Assembly: GCF_000517385.1 (NCBI RefSeq)
Contig: NZ_BAUW01000041.1
Location: 1-36,653, forward strand
DNA length: 36,653 nt
Reading direction: 5' to 3'
Origin: Mesobacillus boroniphilus JCM 21738
GTDB taxonomy: Bacteria; Bacillota; Bacilli; Bacillales; Cytobacillaceae
Position 1 is the stretch's first letter, and each line of letters begins with the position of its first letter. The notes beneath the pieces are model-generated. The model ran no database searches. It worked only from the letters and a program-made list of their open reading frames with translations, and was not told the origin of the DNA. Shown here piece after piece: positions 11,050 to 20,313 of this stretch. The position numbers and the translations under genes were made by a program.

Positions 11050-11367
11050 TGTGGAAAAATATATAATAAGGAAGAAAGGAAGCTTTTCGACAATATCCAC
11101 TTTCTGTGGACAAAGTTTTACACCAGGCCTGAATAACCTATCCACAGCTTATCCACAATTTGTGGATAAGTGTATTTTTGTTATTGAATTATTAAGAGTG
11201 AAAACACAAATATAATATCAGATAATCCAGCATGGCGCAACGCCTTTTAATACATTATCCACAATACACTATCACTGTGGAGATTAATTGTCCACAGGGA
11301 CTGGAATTGTGCAAAAGTTGTCAGGAAGCCTTGTGGATAATAAAAAACATGTCGATTTTTGTCCACA
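11050..11367. other. oriC, upstream half: DnaA-box cluster between dnaA and rpmH
   Basis: About ten sites match or nearly match TTATCCACA on one strand or the other. Exact matches are at 11149-11157 (+), 11161-11169 (-), 11255-11263 (+) and 11332-11340 (-). Variants are TTTTCCACA at 11050-11058 (-), TTGTCCACA at 11105-11113 (-), 11288-11296 (+) and 11359-11367 (+), and CTATCCACA at 11138-11146 (+). Two consensus boxes face each other across three bases at 11149-11169. The position matches the incA/incB part of the B. subtilis bipartite origin. Gene orientation switches from leftward to rightward here. Confidence 0.88.
11063..11093 (-). promoter_or_regulatory. Possible dnaA promoter
   Basis: On the minus strand TTGTCG (11088-11093) and TTATTA or TATTAT (11063-11069) are separated by 18-19 bp. 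A DnaA box (11050-11058) lies just downstream and another (11105-11113) just upstream, which would suit autorepression. The match is weak and other starts are possible. Confidence 0.3.
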
Positions 11368-11674
11368 GGGCGTTTGAAGACACAAAATAACAAATAAAAA
11401 TATATCAATTAACATTTCTATTGAAGGCGGAAAATATTCTTTACAAATTTTTAGAGGATGATTTCTTAGTGAACTTTTCTTTATGAAACTTTTAATTAGA
11501 TCGACTTCTGGATATTGCAAAATCTTATGGATCAAGTAGTTCCGAGAGGGTTCCGAAATGCTGGAAAATAGTTCGGATCCAGGTTAGAGACATCAAACAT
11601 CTAAAGAAATAGAAGAAATCCAAGGAGAACTGAATTTTAAAATCTGGTAATGCCGTGGCTTTCCGAATAGGCAC
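11368..11674. other. Gene-free AT-rich stretch between the DnaA boxes and the rpmH promoter
   Basis: No convincing coding sequence is present; the leftward 83-codon frame at 11284-11535 runs through DnaA boxes and has no recognisable product. The only structure I see is an imperfect 9 bp inverted repeat (11549-11557 with 11572-11580). It may be spacer or origin flank. Confidence 0.5.
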
Positions 11675-11704
11675 TTGACATTTTATACTTACCATCTTTA
11701 TAAT
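11675..11704 (+). promoter_or_regulatory. rpmH promoter
   Basis: A consensus TTGACA (11675-11680) and a consensus TATAAT (11699-11704) are separated by 18 bp, about 48 bp upstream of the rpmH start. This is the strongest promoter match on the right arm, as expected for a ribosomal protein gene next to the origin. Confidence 0.8.
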
Positions 11705-11751
11705 TACAAAGACTGTCTGTAACAGCTATTCCTCAGGGAGGTGTAACATAT

Positions 11752-11886
11752 ATGAAACGCACTTATCAACCAAATAAGCGTAAACACAGCAAAGTTCACG
11801 GATTCCGTGCCCGCATGAGCAGTGCAAATGGCCGTAAGGTTCTTGCTCGCCGTCGTCGCAAAGGAAGAAAAGTATTATCAGCTTAG
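11752..11886 (+). CDS. rpmH: 50S ribosomal protein L34
   Basis: A 44-residue, very basic protein of the large ribosomal subunit. It begins [18 protein letters not shown] and ends in an Arg/Lys-rich tail with KVLSA, matching L34 over its whole length. The start is ATG 11752, with CAGGGAGGTG upstream. It is the first rightward gene after oriC and is followed by a terminator and rnpA, the conserved rpmH-rnpA pair. Confidence 0.97.
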   Translation: MKRTYQPNKRKHSKVHGFRARMSSANGRKVLARRRRKGRKVLSA

Positions 11887-11914
11887 GCCACTGAAATGTC
11901 AGTGGTCTTTTTTC
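11886..11914 (+). terminator. rpmH terminator or attenuator
   Basis: A 7 bp stem (11888-11894 with 11899-11905), a 4-nt loop and a T-rich tail begin right at the rpmH stop. It probably reduces read-through into rnpA, so L34 is made in excess over the RNase P protein. Confidence 0.8.
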
Positions 11915-12070
11915 TCTTTGGGCAATACTATTTTGGGAGCTCTGTTTGCTGGCAAAGTGGCTTTAGGGGATTTATTTTTGGCAATAATGAAAAGAATAAA
12001 TTCCTTTGCCCGCCTTTTTAAAGAACCCCAAAGAAAAATTCAGATCCATAGAGAAGTGAAGGTGCTATAG

Positions 12071-12433
12071 ATGAAAAAAGATTTCAGAGTGAAAAAAGAT
12101 AAAGAATTCCAAGAGGCTTTTAAAAAAGGAAAATCAGTTGCGAACCGGCAATTTGTTGTCTATATTTTAAAAAAACCTGAGCAGGAAAATTTCCGGATCG
12201 GGCTTTCGGTCAGCAAAAAAATTGGTAATGCCGTCATGCGCAACCAGATTAAAAGATATATCCGGCAGTCATTCCATGAACTGCAGGACCGGGTTCATAA
12301 CGGTAACGATTACATAGTCATTGCTCGAAAACCGACTGCTGAAATGGACATGCATGAAGTGAAGAAAAGCCTGGAGCATGTCTTGAAGGTCGGTAAGGTT
12401 TTGAAGAGGCCAAAACGTGGAGATAATGATTGA
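12071..12433 (+). CDS. rnpA: Ribonuclease P protein component
   Basis: The basic protein partner of the RNase P ribozyme, which trims the 5' ends of tRNAs. It has 120 residues, against about 116 in B. subtilis. The RNA-binding signature [12 protein letters not shown] lies near residue 58, preceded by [14 protein letters not shown], and DYIVIARKP follows. The start is ATG 12071 with a modest GAAGGTG upstream. It lies 184 bp after rpmH, with the attenuator between them. Confidence 0.95.
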   Translation: MKKDFRVKKDKEFQEAFKKGKSVANRQFVVYILKKPEQENFRIGLSVSKKIGNAVMRNQIKRYIRQSFHELQDRVHNGNDYIVIARKPTAEMDMHEVKKSLEHVLKVGKVLKRPKRGDND

Positions 12434-12595
12434 GGTAAAAATATTTGCCGAATTGCTTTTTTTAAAAGCGCTTCCCTATAAAAGATGATAAAATACTTTT
12501 GATTGCATTGTGCTGACAAGGCCTAATGTACATAAATTTTGGGACAAACTTTTGAAAATAAATGAACGTACCGGGAAGTTAGGAGGAAATGAAGC

Positions 12596-13369
12596 TTGAA
12601 AAAAAGAATATTATTGATAATGGGCTTGCTTTTAGTGATGACCGTGCTGACAGGCTGTATGGAGTATGACCAGCCAATCACTGAGGAAAGCAAGGGATTC
12701 TGGAATGAATATATCGTTTATCCATTGTCCTTGTTAATCGTTAAAATGGCTGAATGGCTTTGGGGCAGTTTCGGATTATCTATTATTGCTGTAACTTTGC
12801 TGATTCGCCTGGTAATTCTGCCGCTTATGATTAAGCAAACGAGAAGTTCGAAAGCGATGCAGGCATTGCAGCCGGAAATGGCAAAGTTAAAAGAAAAATA
12901 CAGCTCTAAAGACCAAAAAACCCAGCAGAAGCTCCAGCAAGAAACAATGGCACTTTTTCAGAAGCATGGTGTCAATCCGCTTGCAGGATGTTTCCCGCTG
13001 ATCGTTCAGATGCCGATCTTGATTGGTTTCTACCACGCGATTTCAAGAACAAGAGAGATTGCCGAGCATAACTTCTTGTGGTTCGACCTTGGTTCTCCGG
13101 ATCCATATTATATCCTGCCACTGGTTGCAGGTGCTACGACCTTCATCCAGCAAAAAATGATGATGGCTGGCCAGGAAGCAAATCCGCAAATGGCAATGAT
13201 GCTGTGGCTTATGCCAATCATGATCATTGTGTTCGCGATCAACTTCCCAGCAGCACTTTCATTGTACTGGGTAGTCGGTAACTTATTCATGATTGTTCAA
13301 ACTTACTTTATTAAAGGGCCGGATCTTAAAGCAACTGCTGCCGGCAATGCGGGAGGAGCAAAAAAGTGA
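12596..13369 (+). CDS. spoIIIJ: Membrane protein insertase YidC1/SpoIIIJ
   Basis: A YidC/Oxa1 family insertase of 257 residues that places proteins in the cytoplasmic membrane; in B. subtilis it is also needed for sigma-G activity in the forespore. The start is TTG 12596, nine bases after AGGAGG. The N-terminus is a lipoprotein signal with the lipobox LTGC and lipidation cysteine C21. Five hydrophobic segments follow, with the family motifs [19 protein letters not shown] and [15 protein letters not shown]. Its TGA overlaps the GTG of jag, so the pair is translationally coupled. Confidence 0.94.
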   Translation: MKKRILLIMGLLLVMTVLTGCMEYDQPITEESKGFWNEYIVYPLSLLIVKMAEWLWGSFGLSIIAVTLLIRLVILPLMIKQTRSSKAMQALQPEMAKLKEKYSSKDQKTQQKLQQETMALFQKHGVNPLAGCFPLIVQMPILIGFYHAISRTREIAEHNFLWFDLGSPDPYYILPLVAGATTFIQQKMMMAGQEANPQMAMMLWLMPIMIIVFAINFPAALSLYWVVGNLFMIVQTYFIKGPDLKATAAGNAGGAKK

Positions 13370-13986
13370 AACAGGTAACTGCTACAGGACAAAATGTCGA
13401 CGAAGCAGTAGAATCCGCTTTAGCTCAATTAAAGACAACCAAAGACCGCACAGAAATTGATGTAATTGATGAAGGCAAAAAGGGGATTTTCGGACTTTTC
13501 GGCACACGGCCGGCTGTCGTCAAGGTGACAGTGAAAATCGATGCTGTTGAAGAAGCCGTTAATTATTTGAAGTCGGTTGGCTTGCAAATGGGAGCTCCCA
13601 TTGAAGTTGATGTGAAAAAAGAAGGAAAAACAGTACTCTTTACGATGTCAGGCGAGAAAATCGCTTTGCTGATCGGAAAAAGAGGGCAAACGCTGAATTC
13701 TTTGCAATTTTTGACCCAGCTCGTGATGAACCGTTATTCTGAGCAGTATTCTACTGTCTTGCTTGATGCTGAGGACTATCGCCAGCGCAGGAATGATACA
13801 CTCGTGCAATTGGCCGAACGCCTTGCGCAAAAAGCAGTCAGAACCGGGCAGACCGTCGCGCTTGAACCTATGCCTTCGTATGAACGCAAAGTGATTCATA
13901 CTGCATTAATGAAAAATAAGAGAATCAAAACCTATTCTGATGGAACAGAACCACATAGACATATTGTGATCGCGCCGTCGAAATAA
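13366..13986 (+). CDS. jag: RNA-binding protein Jag/KhpB (SpoIIIJ-associated)
   Basis: A 206-residue protein with three parts: an N-terminal Jag-N domain (about 1-50, containing KKGIFGLFG), a KH domain with the GKRG loop near residue 103, and a C-terminal R3H domain ([13 protein letters not shown]...EPHRHIVI). The start is GTG 13366, overlapping the spoIIIJ stop. Family members bind RNA, and KhpB in other Firmicutes influences cell-wall growth; the target here is unknown. A strong terminator follows. Confidence 0.93.
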   Translation: MKQVTATGQNVDEAVESALAQLKTTKDRTEIDVIDEGKKGIFGLFGTRPAVVKVTVKIDAVEEAVNYLKSVGLQMGAPIEVDVKKEGKTVLFTMSGEKIALLIGKRGQTLNSLQFLTQLVMNRYSEQYSTVLLDAEDYRQRRNDTLVQLAERLAQKAVRTGQTVALEPMPSYERKVIHTALMKNKRIKTYSDGTEPHRHIVIAPSK

Positions 13987-13989
13987 TAG

Positions 13990-14023
13990 AAAAACCCCGG
14001 ATTTAGTGAAATCCGGGGTTTTT
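13990..14023 (+). terminator. Terminator of spoIIIJ-jag
   Basis: A perfect 15 bp inverted repeat (13990-14004 with 14009-14023) has a 4-nt loop, an A run on the left and a T run on the right. It could act in both directions. Confidence 0.92.
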
Positions 14024-14053
14024 GTGCACTTTTATTACTTGTTTAAAAGATTT

Positions 14054-14088
14054 AGCTCATTTTGGAGTGTCGAACTTCGAAATGAGCT
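14054..14088. repeat. Inverted repeat downstream of jag
   Basis: AGCTCATTT (14054-14062) pairs with AAATGAGCT (14080-14088) around a 17-nt loop that holds TGTCGAA (14068-14074), a perfect match to the Spo0A core box. There is no T run, so it does not look like a terminator. Confidence 0.5.
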
Positions 14089-14155
14089 TCATAATTGGCT
14101 GAGTTATAGTATTCTGCGGCTCACAGCAAGGTTATTTTGTTGGATAAAAAATTTT

Positions 14156-14243
14156 ATTGGCGGTTTTCACAATTTTATTGGCGAAATTAAAGATTTATTG
14201 GCGAAAAATGAATTATATTGGCGATAATTCGTTTTTATTGGCG
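14156..14243. repeat. Array of five ATTGGCG motifs at 20-21 bp spacing
   Basis: ATTGGCG starts at 14156, 14177, 14197, 14217 and 14237. Each is preceded by T or AT-rich bases and most are followed by A. The sequence between the motifs is not conserved, so only the short core repeats, at about two turns of B-DNA. It lies in the 510 bp jag-mnmE gap. Confidence 0.8.
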
Positions 14244-14304
14244 ATTTGGAAAATAACGAACTTTTTTTTCCAGTTCAGGATCTTGTATTAAATCCTCATT
14301 TCAG

Positions 14305-14411
14305 TTTTCCACAACCTGAACAAAATTCATTTATTTCCTCATTTGGTTTTATTGTTATTCACATGTGGATAAGTTAAAATTAAATAAGTTTACTTTATGA
14401 GTTGTGGATAA
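14305..14411. promoter_or_regulatory. DnaA-box cluster upstream of mnmE
   Basis: Four sites lie within 107 bp: TTTTCCACA (14305-14313, +), TTATTCACA (14355-14363, +), consensus TGTGGATAA (14364-14372, the - orientation) directly abutting the previous box, and consensus TGTGGATAA (14403-14411). This is a third cluster, about 3 kb from the oriC cluster. The rest of the jag-mnmE gap holds the ATTGGCG array, the inverted repeat at 14054-14088 and no gene I can support. Confidence 0.75.
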
Positions 14412-14535
14412 ATTCAGAGTTGCGAGGATTCCTTTCTTTTTTTCACTAAAGTGATGTGGTATTCTAGTAATTTGTAGAAAACAAACTTTAATCTTTTGAT
14501 ATAAATAATTTTTACGGAAAAAGCGGGGTGAGCAA

Positions 14536-15921
14536 ATGGAATTTGATACGATTGCGGCGATTTCTACGCCGATGGGTGAGGGCGCGATTGCGATTGTCCG
14601 TTTAAGCGGGGATCAAGCTTTCGAAATAGCAGATCGTCTGTTCAAAGGGGTAGGCAGCAAGAAGCTTAGTGAAGTGGCTTCGCATACAATCCATTACGGC
14701 CATCTGATTGATCCGAAAACTGGACAAGTTGCCGAAGAGGTAATGGTCTCTGTTATGAGAGGGCCGAAAACATTCACGAAAGAGGATGTAGTCGAAATCA
14801 ACTGCCATGGGGGTCTTGTTTCTGTAAACCGTGTGCTCCAGCTTGTTCTTAATCAGGGAGCGAGACTGGCGGAGCCGGGGGAATTTACAAAACGGGCTTT
14901 TTTAAATGGACGGATCGACCTTTCCCAGGCGGAGGCAGTCATCGACTTGATCAGAGCGAAAACGGACCGTGCGATGAACCTGGCGCTTGGCCAGATGGAG
15001 GGGCGCCTATCAAAGCTGATTCAGAAGCTGCGCCAGGAAATCCTCGAAATTCTTGCGCATGTGGAAGTGAACATTGATTATCCGGAGTATGATGATGTAG
15101 AGGAAATGACGCATAACATGCTTTTGGAAAAGGCGAACTATGTAAAAGGTGAGCTGGAAAAGCTTCTGCAAACCTCGCAGCAGGGAAAAATCCTTCGTGA
15201 AGGACTGTCAACGGTTATTGTTGGCCGCCCGAATGTCGGGAAATCTTCATTGCTGAACAGCCTTGTGCATGAAAACAAAGCGATTGTTACTGATATTCCG
15301 GGAACAACTCGCGATGTCATCGAGGAATATGTAAATGTTCGCGGAGTTCCTTTAAGACTGCTCGATACAGCGGGAATCCGTGAAACTGAAGATATTGTCG
15401 AACGAATCGGAGTCGAACGCTCTCGCCAGGTTTTGAAGGAAGCGGATTTAATCTTGCTCGTTCTGAACTATTCGGATGAGCTTTCGGAAGAGGATCGGAA
15501 CATTTTCAGAGCGGTGGAAGGCATGGATGTCATTGTTATCGTTAATAAAATGGACCTTCCACAAAAAATAGATTCGGATGAAGTGAAGGAACTTGCGAAA
15601 GGGTATTCGCTCGTAACGACCTCCTTGCTTGAGGACAAGGGAGTGGATAAGCTGGAAGAAGCGATTTCAAGCCTGTTTTTCTCAGGTGCGATTGAATCAG
15701 GCGATCTGACTTATGTTTCGAACAGCCGTCATATCGCACTCCTTAACCAGGCTGTCCATTCGATTGAAGAAGCAATCAGCGGTGTCGAAATGGGAACTCC
15801 AATCGATATCGTCCAAATCGATTTGACTCGTTCCTGGGAGCTGCTTGGCGAAATCATCGGTGAAAGTGTGCATGAAAGCTTGATTGACCAGTTATTTTCG
15901 CAATTCTGTTTAGGGAAATAA
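14536..15921 (+). CDS. mnmE: tRNA modification GTPase MnmE (TrmE)
   Basis: MnmE works with MnmG to build the 5-(carboxymethyl)aminomethyl group on wobble uridine of certain tRNAs. It has 461 residues with no frame break. The N-terminal folate-binding domain covers about residues 1-120 and a helical domain follows. The G domain is inserted near residues 220-375, with P-loop GRPNVGKSS, switch [12 protein letters not shown] and NKMD. The C-terminal FCLGK carries the catalytic cysteine. The start is ATG 14536, with GGGGTGA upstream. It sits ahead of mnmG, its functional partner. Confidence 0.97.
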   Translation: MEFDTIAAISTPMGEGAIAIVRLSGDQAFEIADRLFKGVGSKKLSEVASHTIHYGHLIDPKTGQVAEEVMVSVMRGPKTFTKEDVVEINCHGGLVSVNRVLQLVLNQGARLAEPGEFTKRAFLNGRIDLSQAEAVIDLIRAKTDRAMNLALGQMEGRLSKLIQKLRQEILEILAHVEVNIDYPEYDDVEEMTHNMLLEKANYVKGELEKLLQTSQQGKILREGLSTVIVGRPNVGKSSLLNSLVHENKAIVTDIPGTTRDVIEEYVNVRGVPLRLLDTAGIRETEDIVERIGVERSRQVLKEADLILLVLNYSDELSEEDRNIFRAVEGMDVIVIVNKMDLPQKIDSDEVKELAKGYSLVTTSLLEDKGVDKLEEAISSLFFSGAIESGDLTYVSNSRHIALLNQAVHSIEEAISGVEMGTPIDIVQIDLTRSWELLGEIIGESVHESLIDQLFSQFCLGK

Positions 15922-16047
15922 AAATATAGAAATTATTTTCAAAAAACTTTCTATAATGCTACGGTAAATAGCAATGTAGCGCTTTTGGACTATAAAGATA
16001 CTTTTTATTCATAGAGCTTGATTGCAGCAAAAAAAGGAGGCAGCAGG

Positions 16048-17928
16048 ATGGGTTATGAAGCTGGAAATTTTGATGTGGTTGTAGTGGGTGCCGGCCATGC
16101 GGGCGTTGAGGCGGCACTTGCGCCGGCACGCATGGGTGCAAAAACCGCGATGATTACCATCAATCTTGATATGATTGCGTTCATGCCGTGCAACCCGTCA
16201 ATCGGCGGACCTGCAAAGGGAATTGTTGTACGGGAAATTGACGCTTTGGGCGGTGAAATGGGCCGCAATATTGATAAAACATACATCCAGATGAGGATGC
16301 TGAATACAGGAAAGGGTCCTGCAGTGCGTGCGTTGAGGGCCCAGGCCGATAAATTCGATTATCAGAATGAAATGAAGAAGACGCTGGAAAACGAAAAGAA
16401 CCTTACATTGGTACAGGGCATGGTTGAGCGCCTGATCGTTGAGGACGGCGAATGTAAAGGGGTCATTACCCAGACAGGAGCCATTTATCGTGCGAAAGCA
16501 GTTGTGATCACGACTGGTACGTATATGCGCGGGGAAATCATCCTTGGTGAATTGAAATACTCAAGCGGTCCGAACAACCAGCAGCCTTCAATCAAACTTT
16601 CAGAACATCTTGAAGAACTGGGTTTTGACCTGGTCCGTTTTAAAACTGGGACACCGCCGCGGGTACACAGCGACTCGATTGATTATTCTAAAACAGAAAT
16701 CCAGCCTGGTGACGATGTCCACCGTACATTTTCTTATGAAACGACCAAATATATCACAGACCAGCTTCCTTGCTGGCTGACGTATACGAATGAGCGCACA
16801 CACCAGCTGATTGATGAAAATCTGCACCGCTCACCTATGTATTCCGGAATGATCAAGGGTACTGGCCCGCGCTATTGCCCATCGATAGAGGATAAGGTTG
16901 TTCGATTCAATGACAAGCCGCGCCACCAGATCTTCCTGGAGCCAGAAGGAAGGAATACTCAGGAGGTTTATGTGCAGGGATTGTCAACGAGCTTGCCGGA
17001 AGAAGTCCAGCATAAAATCCTTCAGACAATACCTGGCCTCGAAAAGGTTCAAATGATGCGTGCCGGTTATGCGATTGAGTATGATGCAGTCGTTCCGACG
17101 CAGCTTTGGCCTACTTTGGAAACGAAACTAGTTAAGAACCTTTATACTGCAGGCCAAATTAATGGTACTTCAGGCTATGAAGAGGCTGCAGGCCAGGGAA
17201 TCATGGCGGGAATCAATGCTGGCAGAAGCTCTGGATAAAGAAGAAGTCATCCTGAGCCGCGCCGATGCTATATCGGAGTATTGATTGATGATCTCGTAAC
17301 AAAAGGAACGAATGAACCATACCGTCTATTGACATCAAGAGCGGAATACCGCCTGCTTCTGCGTCATGACAATGCGGATCTTCGTTTGACCGAAAAAGGT
17401 TATGAAATCGGCTTGATTACCGAAGAGCGCTACCATAAGTTTTTAGCGAAAAAAGAAGCAATCGAAGGTGAGAAACAACGCCTGCAATCGATCATCATCA
17501 AACCGTCAGCGGAAGTTCAGGAATTGATTCGCTCGCTTGGCGGAAGTGAATTGAAGGATGGCATCCGTGCTTCAGATTTTTTGAAGCGTCCTGAGGTTTC
17601 TTATCAGCATATCAAGCAACTCGTTCCTGCAGCTGGTGAACTTGATTTCGAAACAGAGGAACAGACAGAAATTCACATCAAATATGAGGGATATATTGAG
17701 AAATCACTTCAGCAGGTTGAAAGGCTGAAAAAGATGGAAGACAAGAAAATCCCGGAAAATATTGATTACGATGCAATTTCTGGACTGGCGACAGAGGCTC
17801 GTCAAAAATTGAAAGAAGTACGTCCATTGACATTAGCGCAAGCATCGAGAATCTCAGGTGTGAACCCTGCGGATATCTCCATCCTGCTCGTTTATTTGGA
17901 ACAAGGGCGTATTGCACGGATCAAGTAG
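16048..17928 (+). CDS. mnmG: tRNA uridine-5-carboxymethylaminomethyl enzyme MnmG (two frame breaks)
   Basis: The FAD-dependent partner of MnmE. I start at ATG 16048, 7 bp after AAGGAGG, giving an N-terminus close to [19 protein letters not shown]; the in-frame TTG at 16018 has no such site. The FAD-binding GxGxxG is at about residues 14-19, and the [13 protein letters not shown] motif follows. The frame breaks near 17226-17228 (two bases missing in the INAGRKALDKE stretch) and near 17269 (one T missing in RADAYIGV). Restoring both gives 627 residues, one fewer than B. subtilis. The rest of the protein matches without gaps, so the breaks look like errors. It is about 125 bp downstream of mnmE and 45 bp before rsmG. 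Confidence 0.93.
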
Positions 17929-17973
17929 TAATTTTGCAATGAATTCACCAGCAAGGACAGAAAGGGTTGGCTT

Positions 17974-18690
17974 ATGAATACAGATCAATTTAAAGCTTTG
18001 CTCGCTGAAAAGGGGATTGAGCTTTCCCAGATGCAAATGGAGCAATATGAAACGTATTATAAAATGCTCGTCGAGTGGAATCAAAAAATGAATTTGACTG
18101 CGATCACAGAAAAACCTGAGGTGTACTTGAAGCACTTCTATGACTCCGTTTCTGCCGCATTTTATTTTGATTTTAATAAGCCGCTCAATTTGTGCGACGT
18201 TGGTGCCGGTGCCGGCTTCCCGAGCATCCCGATTAAAATTGCATTCCCTGAAATCAATGTTACAATTGTTGATTCCTTGAATAAGCGAATCACGTTTTTG
18301 GAGCAGCTTTCAAAAGAATTGGGACTGGAAGGAACGACATTAATCCACGATCGTGCGGAGACATTCGGACAGAACCCAAACCATCGTGAAAAATATGAAG
18401 TGGTAATGGCCAGGGCTGTTGCCAGAATGTCAGTATTAAGCGAACTTTGTCTTCCCATAGTGAAGGTTGGCGGAACTTTTATCGCGATGAAGGGCAACCA
18501 GGCAGGCGAGGAACTTCAGGTTGGTGAAAAAGCGATCAGTGTTCTTGGCGGCAAGCTGGAATCCGCCCATTCATTCACATTGCCGGTGGAAGAGAGTGAC
18601 CGAAATATTCTAATCATCAACAAACTAAAGCCAACACCAAAGAAGTACCCAAGAAAGCCGGGAACTCCGAATAAAATGCCGATTGAATAG
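17974..18690 (+). CDS. rsmG: 16S rRNA (guanine-N7) methyltransferase RsmG (GidB)
   Basis: Methylates N7 of a conserved guanine in 16S rRNA using S-adenosylmethionine. It has 238 residues, close to the family length. The SAM-binding motif is [17 protein letters not shown] near residues 71-87, followed by the acidic strand end [10 protein letters not shown]. The start is ATG 17974 with a weak AAAGGGTTGG site. It forms the end of the mnmE-mnmG-rsmG group; after it comes a gap with repeat copy B. Confidence 0.95.
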   Translation: MNTDQFKALLAEKGIELSQMQMEQYETYYKMLVEWNQKMNLTAITEKPEVYLKHFYDSVSAAFYFDFNKPLNLCDVGAGAGFPSIPIKIAFPEINVTIVDSLNKRITFLEQLSKELGLEGTTLIHDRAETFGQNPNHREKYEVVMARAVARMSVLSELCLPIVKVGGTFIAMKGNQAGEELQVGEKAISVLGGKLESAHSFTLPVEESDRNILIINKLKPTPKKYPRKPGTPNKMPIE

Positions 18691-18768
18691 AGGCATCTAT
18701 CATTTGCGGAACCTCCAGTAAAAGATCTGAGAGTGCACGAATGAATTCAATTAAGGGGAACCGGCCAT

Positions 18769-18785
18769 GTACGCTTGCGCTTTTT
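18769..18785 (+). repeat. Tail fragment of the dispersed repeat
   Basis: GTACGCTTGCGCTTTTT matches the 3' end of the dispersed repeat (GGCGCTTGCGCTTTT in copy D). It lies immediately before copy B and has no matching 5' part, so it looks like the remains of an earlier copy. Confidence 0.55.
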
Positions 18786-18791
18786 GCCTAA

Positions 18792-18967
18792 TCTAGCTTC
18801 AGCGCATAGCCAGTTTCCATCCTAGAATTTGCTTCTTCGAGTATCTTGCGAGAAGCGTCAGCTTTGAGCAGCTCGGGTCATAAGCCGCCCTGCTGTGGTG
18901 GCTGGAAAACTGCCTCCTCGCAGGTTGTCTTATGCCTGTCGGGGCTGACCGATGCGCTTATGCTTTT
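18792..18967 (+). repeat. Dispersed structured repeat, copy B (variant middle)
   Basis: The ends match the family: TCTAGCTTCAGCGCATAGC on the left and TGTCGGGGCTGACCGATG followed by CGCTTATGCTTTTT on the right. The closing helix is AGCGCAT (18801-18807) with ATGCGCT (18952-18958), where other copies have AGCGCC with GGCGCT. The middle differs from copies A and D but also offers paired segments, such as GCTTCT with AGAAGC around 18830-18856 and CATAAG with CTTATG. It occupies most of the 385 bp rsmG-noc gap; no gene is visible there. Confidence 0.7.
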
Positions 18968-18995
18968 TGGTCTATTTTGAATAATGAATTTAGTT

Positions 18996-19001
18996 TATAA
19001 T
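18996..19001 (+). promoter_or_regulatory. Possible noc promoter (-10 only)
   Basis: A consensus TATAAT lies 75 bp upstream of noc, between repeat copy B and the start codon, but no good -35 is found at 16-18 bp. It is a weak call. Confidence 0.35.
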
Positions 19002-19075
19002 AGAGTCTATAGGCAGGAACTTGTCATTTTTATAGAGAATATGTAATAGGGAGTTCATAAAGGTGGTGTAGGGTG

Positions 19076-19969
19076 ATGAAGCCTTCTTTTTCGCGCTTTT
19101 TTGGCCTTGGGGAAAAGGAAAAAGAACGGAACCAGGCGGAAGAACAGGACCAAATGGAAGAACAGACGGTTGAGGAAATTGACAACATAGAAAACGAAGA
19201 AATAAAGAAAATTCCGATTGACCATATTATTCCAAATAGATACCAGCCAAGAACTGTTTTTGATGATGAAAAAATTGAAGAATTGGCCCGTACCATTCAC
19301 ATACATGGAGTAATCCAGCCAATCGTCGTCCGGGAATTCGATCAAGATAAGTTTGAAATCATTGCAGGTGAACGCCGCTGGCGAGCGATGAAAAAGCTTG
19401 AGTGGGCAGAGGTTCCTGCAATTGTGAAAAATTTATCTGATTCCGAAACGGCATCGGTTGCTTTGATTGAGAACCTCCAGCGTGAGGAGCTTTCACCGAT
19501 AGAAGAAGCAATGGCTTATGGTAAATTGCTGGAAATTCATAACCTGACCCAGGAAGCCCTGGCGCAAAGACTGGGAAAAGGTCAATCAACCGTTGCGAAT
19601 AAGCTGCGATTGCTGAAGCTTCCACAGGAAGTGCAAGATGCGCTTTTGAATAAGCAAATCACAGAGCGGCATGCCCGTTCGTTAATCCCGTTGAAAAATC
19701 CTCAGCTGCAGGTGCAGGTTTTGGCAGAGGTTGTAGAGAAATCCCTCAATGTCAAACAAACGGAAGAACGCGTCGTCAAGCTTCTGAGTCAAAATGAAGA
19801 AAAACCAAAGCCAAAACGGAAGGCATTCAGCAAGGACATGAGGATTGCGGTCAATACAATCCGCCAGTCGCTGACAATGGTTTCCGAAAGCGGCATCAAT
19901 CTCGATTCGGAAGAAGAAGAGTTTGAAGAGTTCTATCAATTCACGATTCGCATACCTAAGAAGAAATAA
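19076..19969 (+). CDS. noc: Nucleoid occlusion protein Noc
   Basis: A ParB-family CTPase-type protein that blocks Z-ring assembly over the nucleoid. The start is ATG 19076, giving 297 residues and the Noc-type N-terminus [12 protein letters not shown], which in B. subtilis binds the membrane. An acidic linker is followed by the ParB/Noc nuclease-like fold with GERRWRA and [14 protein letters not shown], then a helix-turn-helix ([23 protein letters not shown]) and a C-terminal dimer domain. It lies upstream of soj-spo0J, as in other bacilli, and has its own terminator. Confidence 0.94.
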   Translation: MKPSFSRFFGLGEKEKERNQAEEQDQMEEQTVEEIDNIENEEIKKIPIDHIIPNRYQPRTVFDDEKIEELARTIHIHGVIQPIVVREFDQDKFEIIAGERRWRAMKKLEWAEVPAIVKNLSDSETASVALIENLQREELSPIEEAMAYGKLLEIHNLTQEALAQRLGKGQSTVANKLRLLKLPQEVQDALLNKQITERHARSLIPLKNPQLQVQVLAEVVEKSLNVKQTEERVVKLLSQNEEKPKPKRKAFSKDMRIAVNTIRQSLTMVSESGINLDSEEEEFEEFYQFTIRIPKKK

Positions 19970-19977
19970 TAGAATGT

Positions 19978-20009
19978 AAGTGGGGGACAGGCTGTCTCTC
20001 ACTTTTTTG
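19978..20009 (+). terminator. noc terminator
   Basis: A 12 bp stem (19978-19989 with 19993-20004, two G-T wobbles) with a 3-nt loop is followed by a T run. Confidence 0.82.
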
Positions 20010-20231
20010 TTGGCAAAATCCAACTGAATCAATCGCCTGGTACTGATGTTTTTTGTATAATAGATCTGCCATATTACCGGATTATTACTTTTGCATAAAA
20101 ATTCTATCAACTATCTTGATTCATGATAAAATAGAATACATGATTGCTTTTTTCAGCATCCCATATTCTGTATGGCTGGCGGGGAAAGCCTAAATCTCAA
20201 TATAAAATTTTTCTGTTACGACTTTGATAGT

Positions 20232-20279
20232 GGCCAGCTCCAGCGGTTGTCGGGGCTGGACAAGACGCTTGCGCTTTTC
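20232..20279 (+). repeat. Dispersed repeat, copy C (deleted form)
   Basis: The left end CCAGCTCCAGCG runs straight into the right end TTGTCGGGGCTGGACAAG followed by ACGCTTGCGCTTTTC. The whole hairpin middle is missing. The junction falls at CTCCAGCG, present twice in full copies, so a deletion between direct repeats explains it. It lies 35 bp upstream of the soj start; the remainder of the noc-soj gap (20010-20231) is AT-rich with no gene seen. Confidence 0.65.
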
Positions 20280-20313
20280 TAATTATTTTACGTGTTTGAA
20301 AGAAGGTGACAAT

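Noticed and set aside
11284..11535. An 83-codon leftward frame in the origin region
   Set aside because: It overlaps several DnaA boxes, has no recognisable product and no clear ribosome binding site.
14156..14243. The ATTGGCG array as a CRISPR
   Set aside because: The repeat core is only 7-11 bases and the spacing about 20 bp, far below CRISPR repeat-spacer units, and no cas gene is present.
16018..16047. TTG 16018 as the mnmG start
   Set aside because: No ribosome binding site precedes it, and ATG 16048 has AAGGAGG and gives the family N-terminus.
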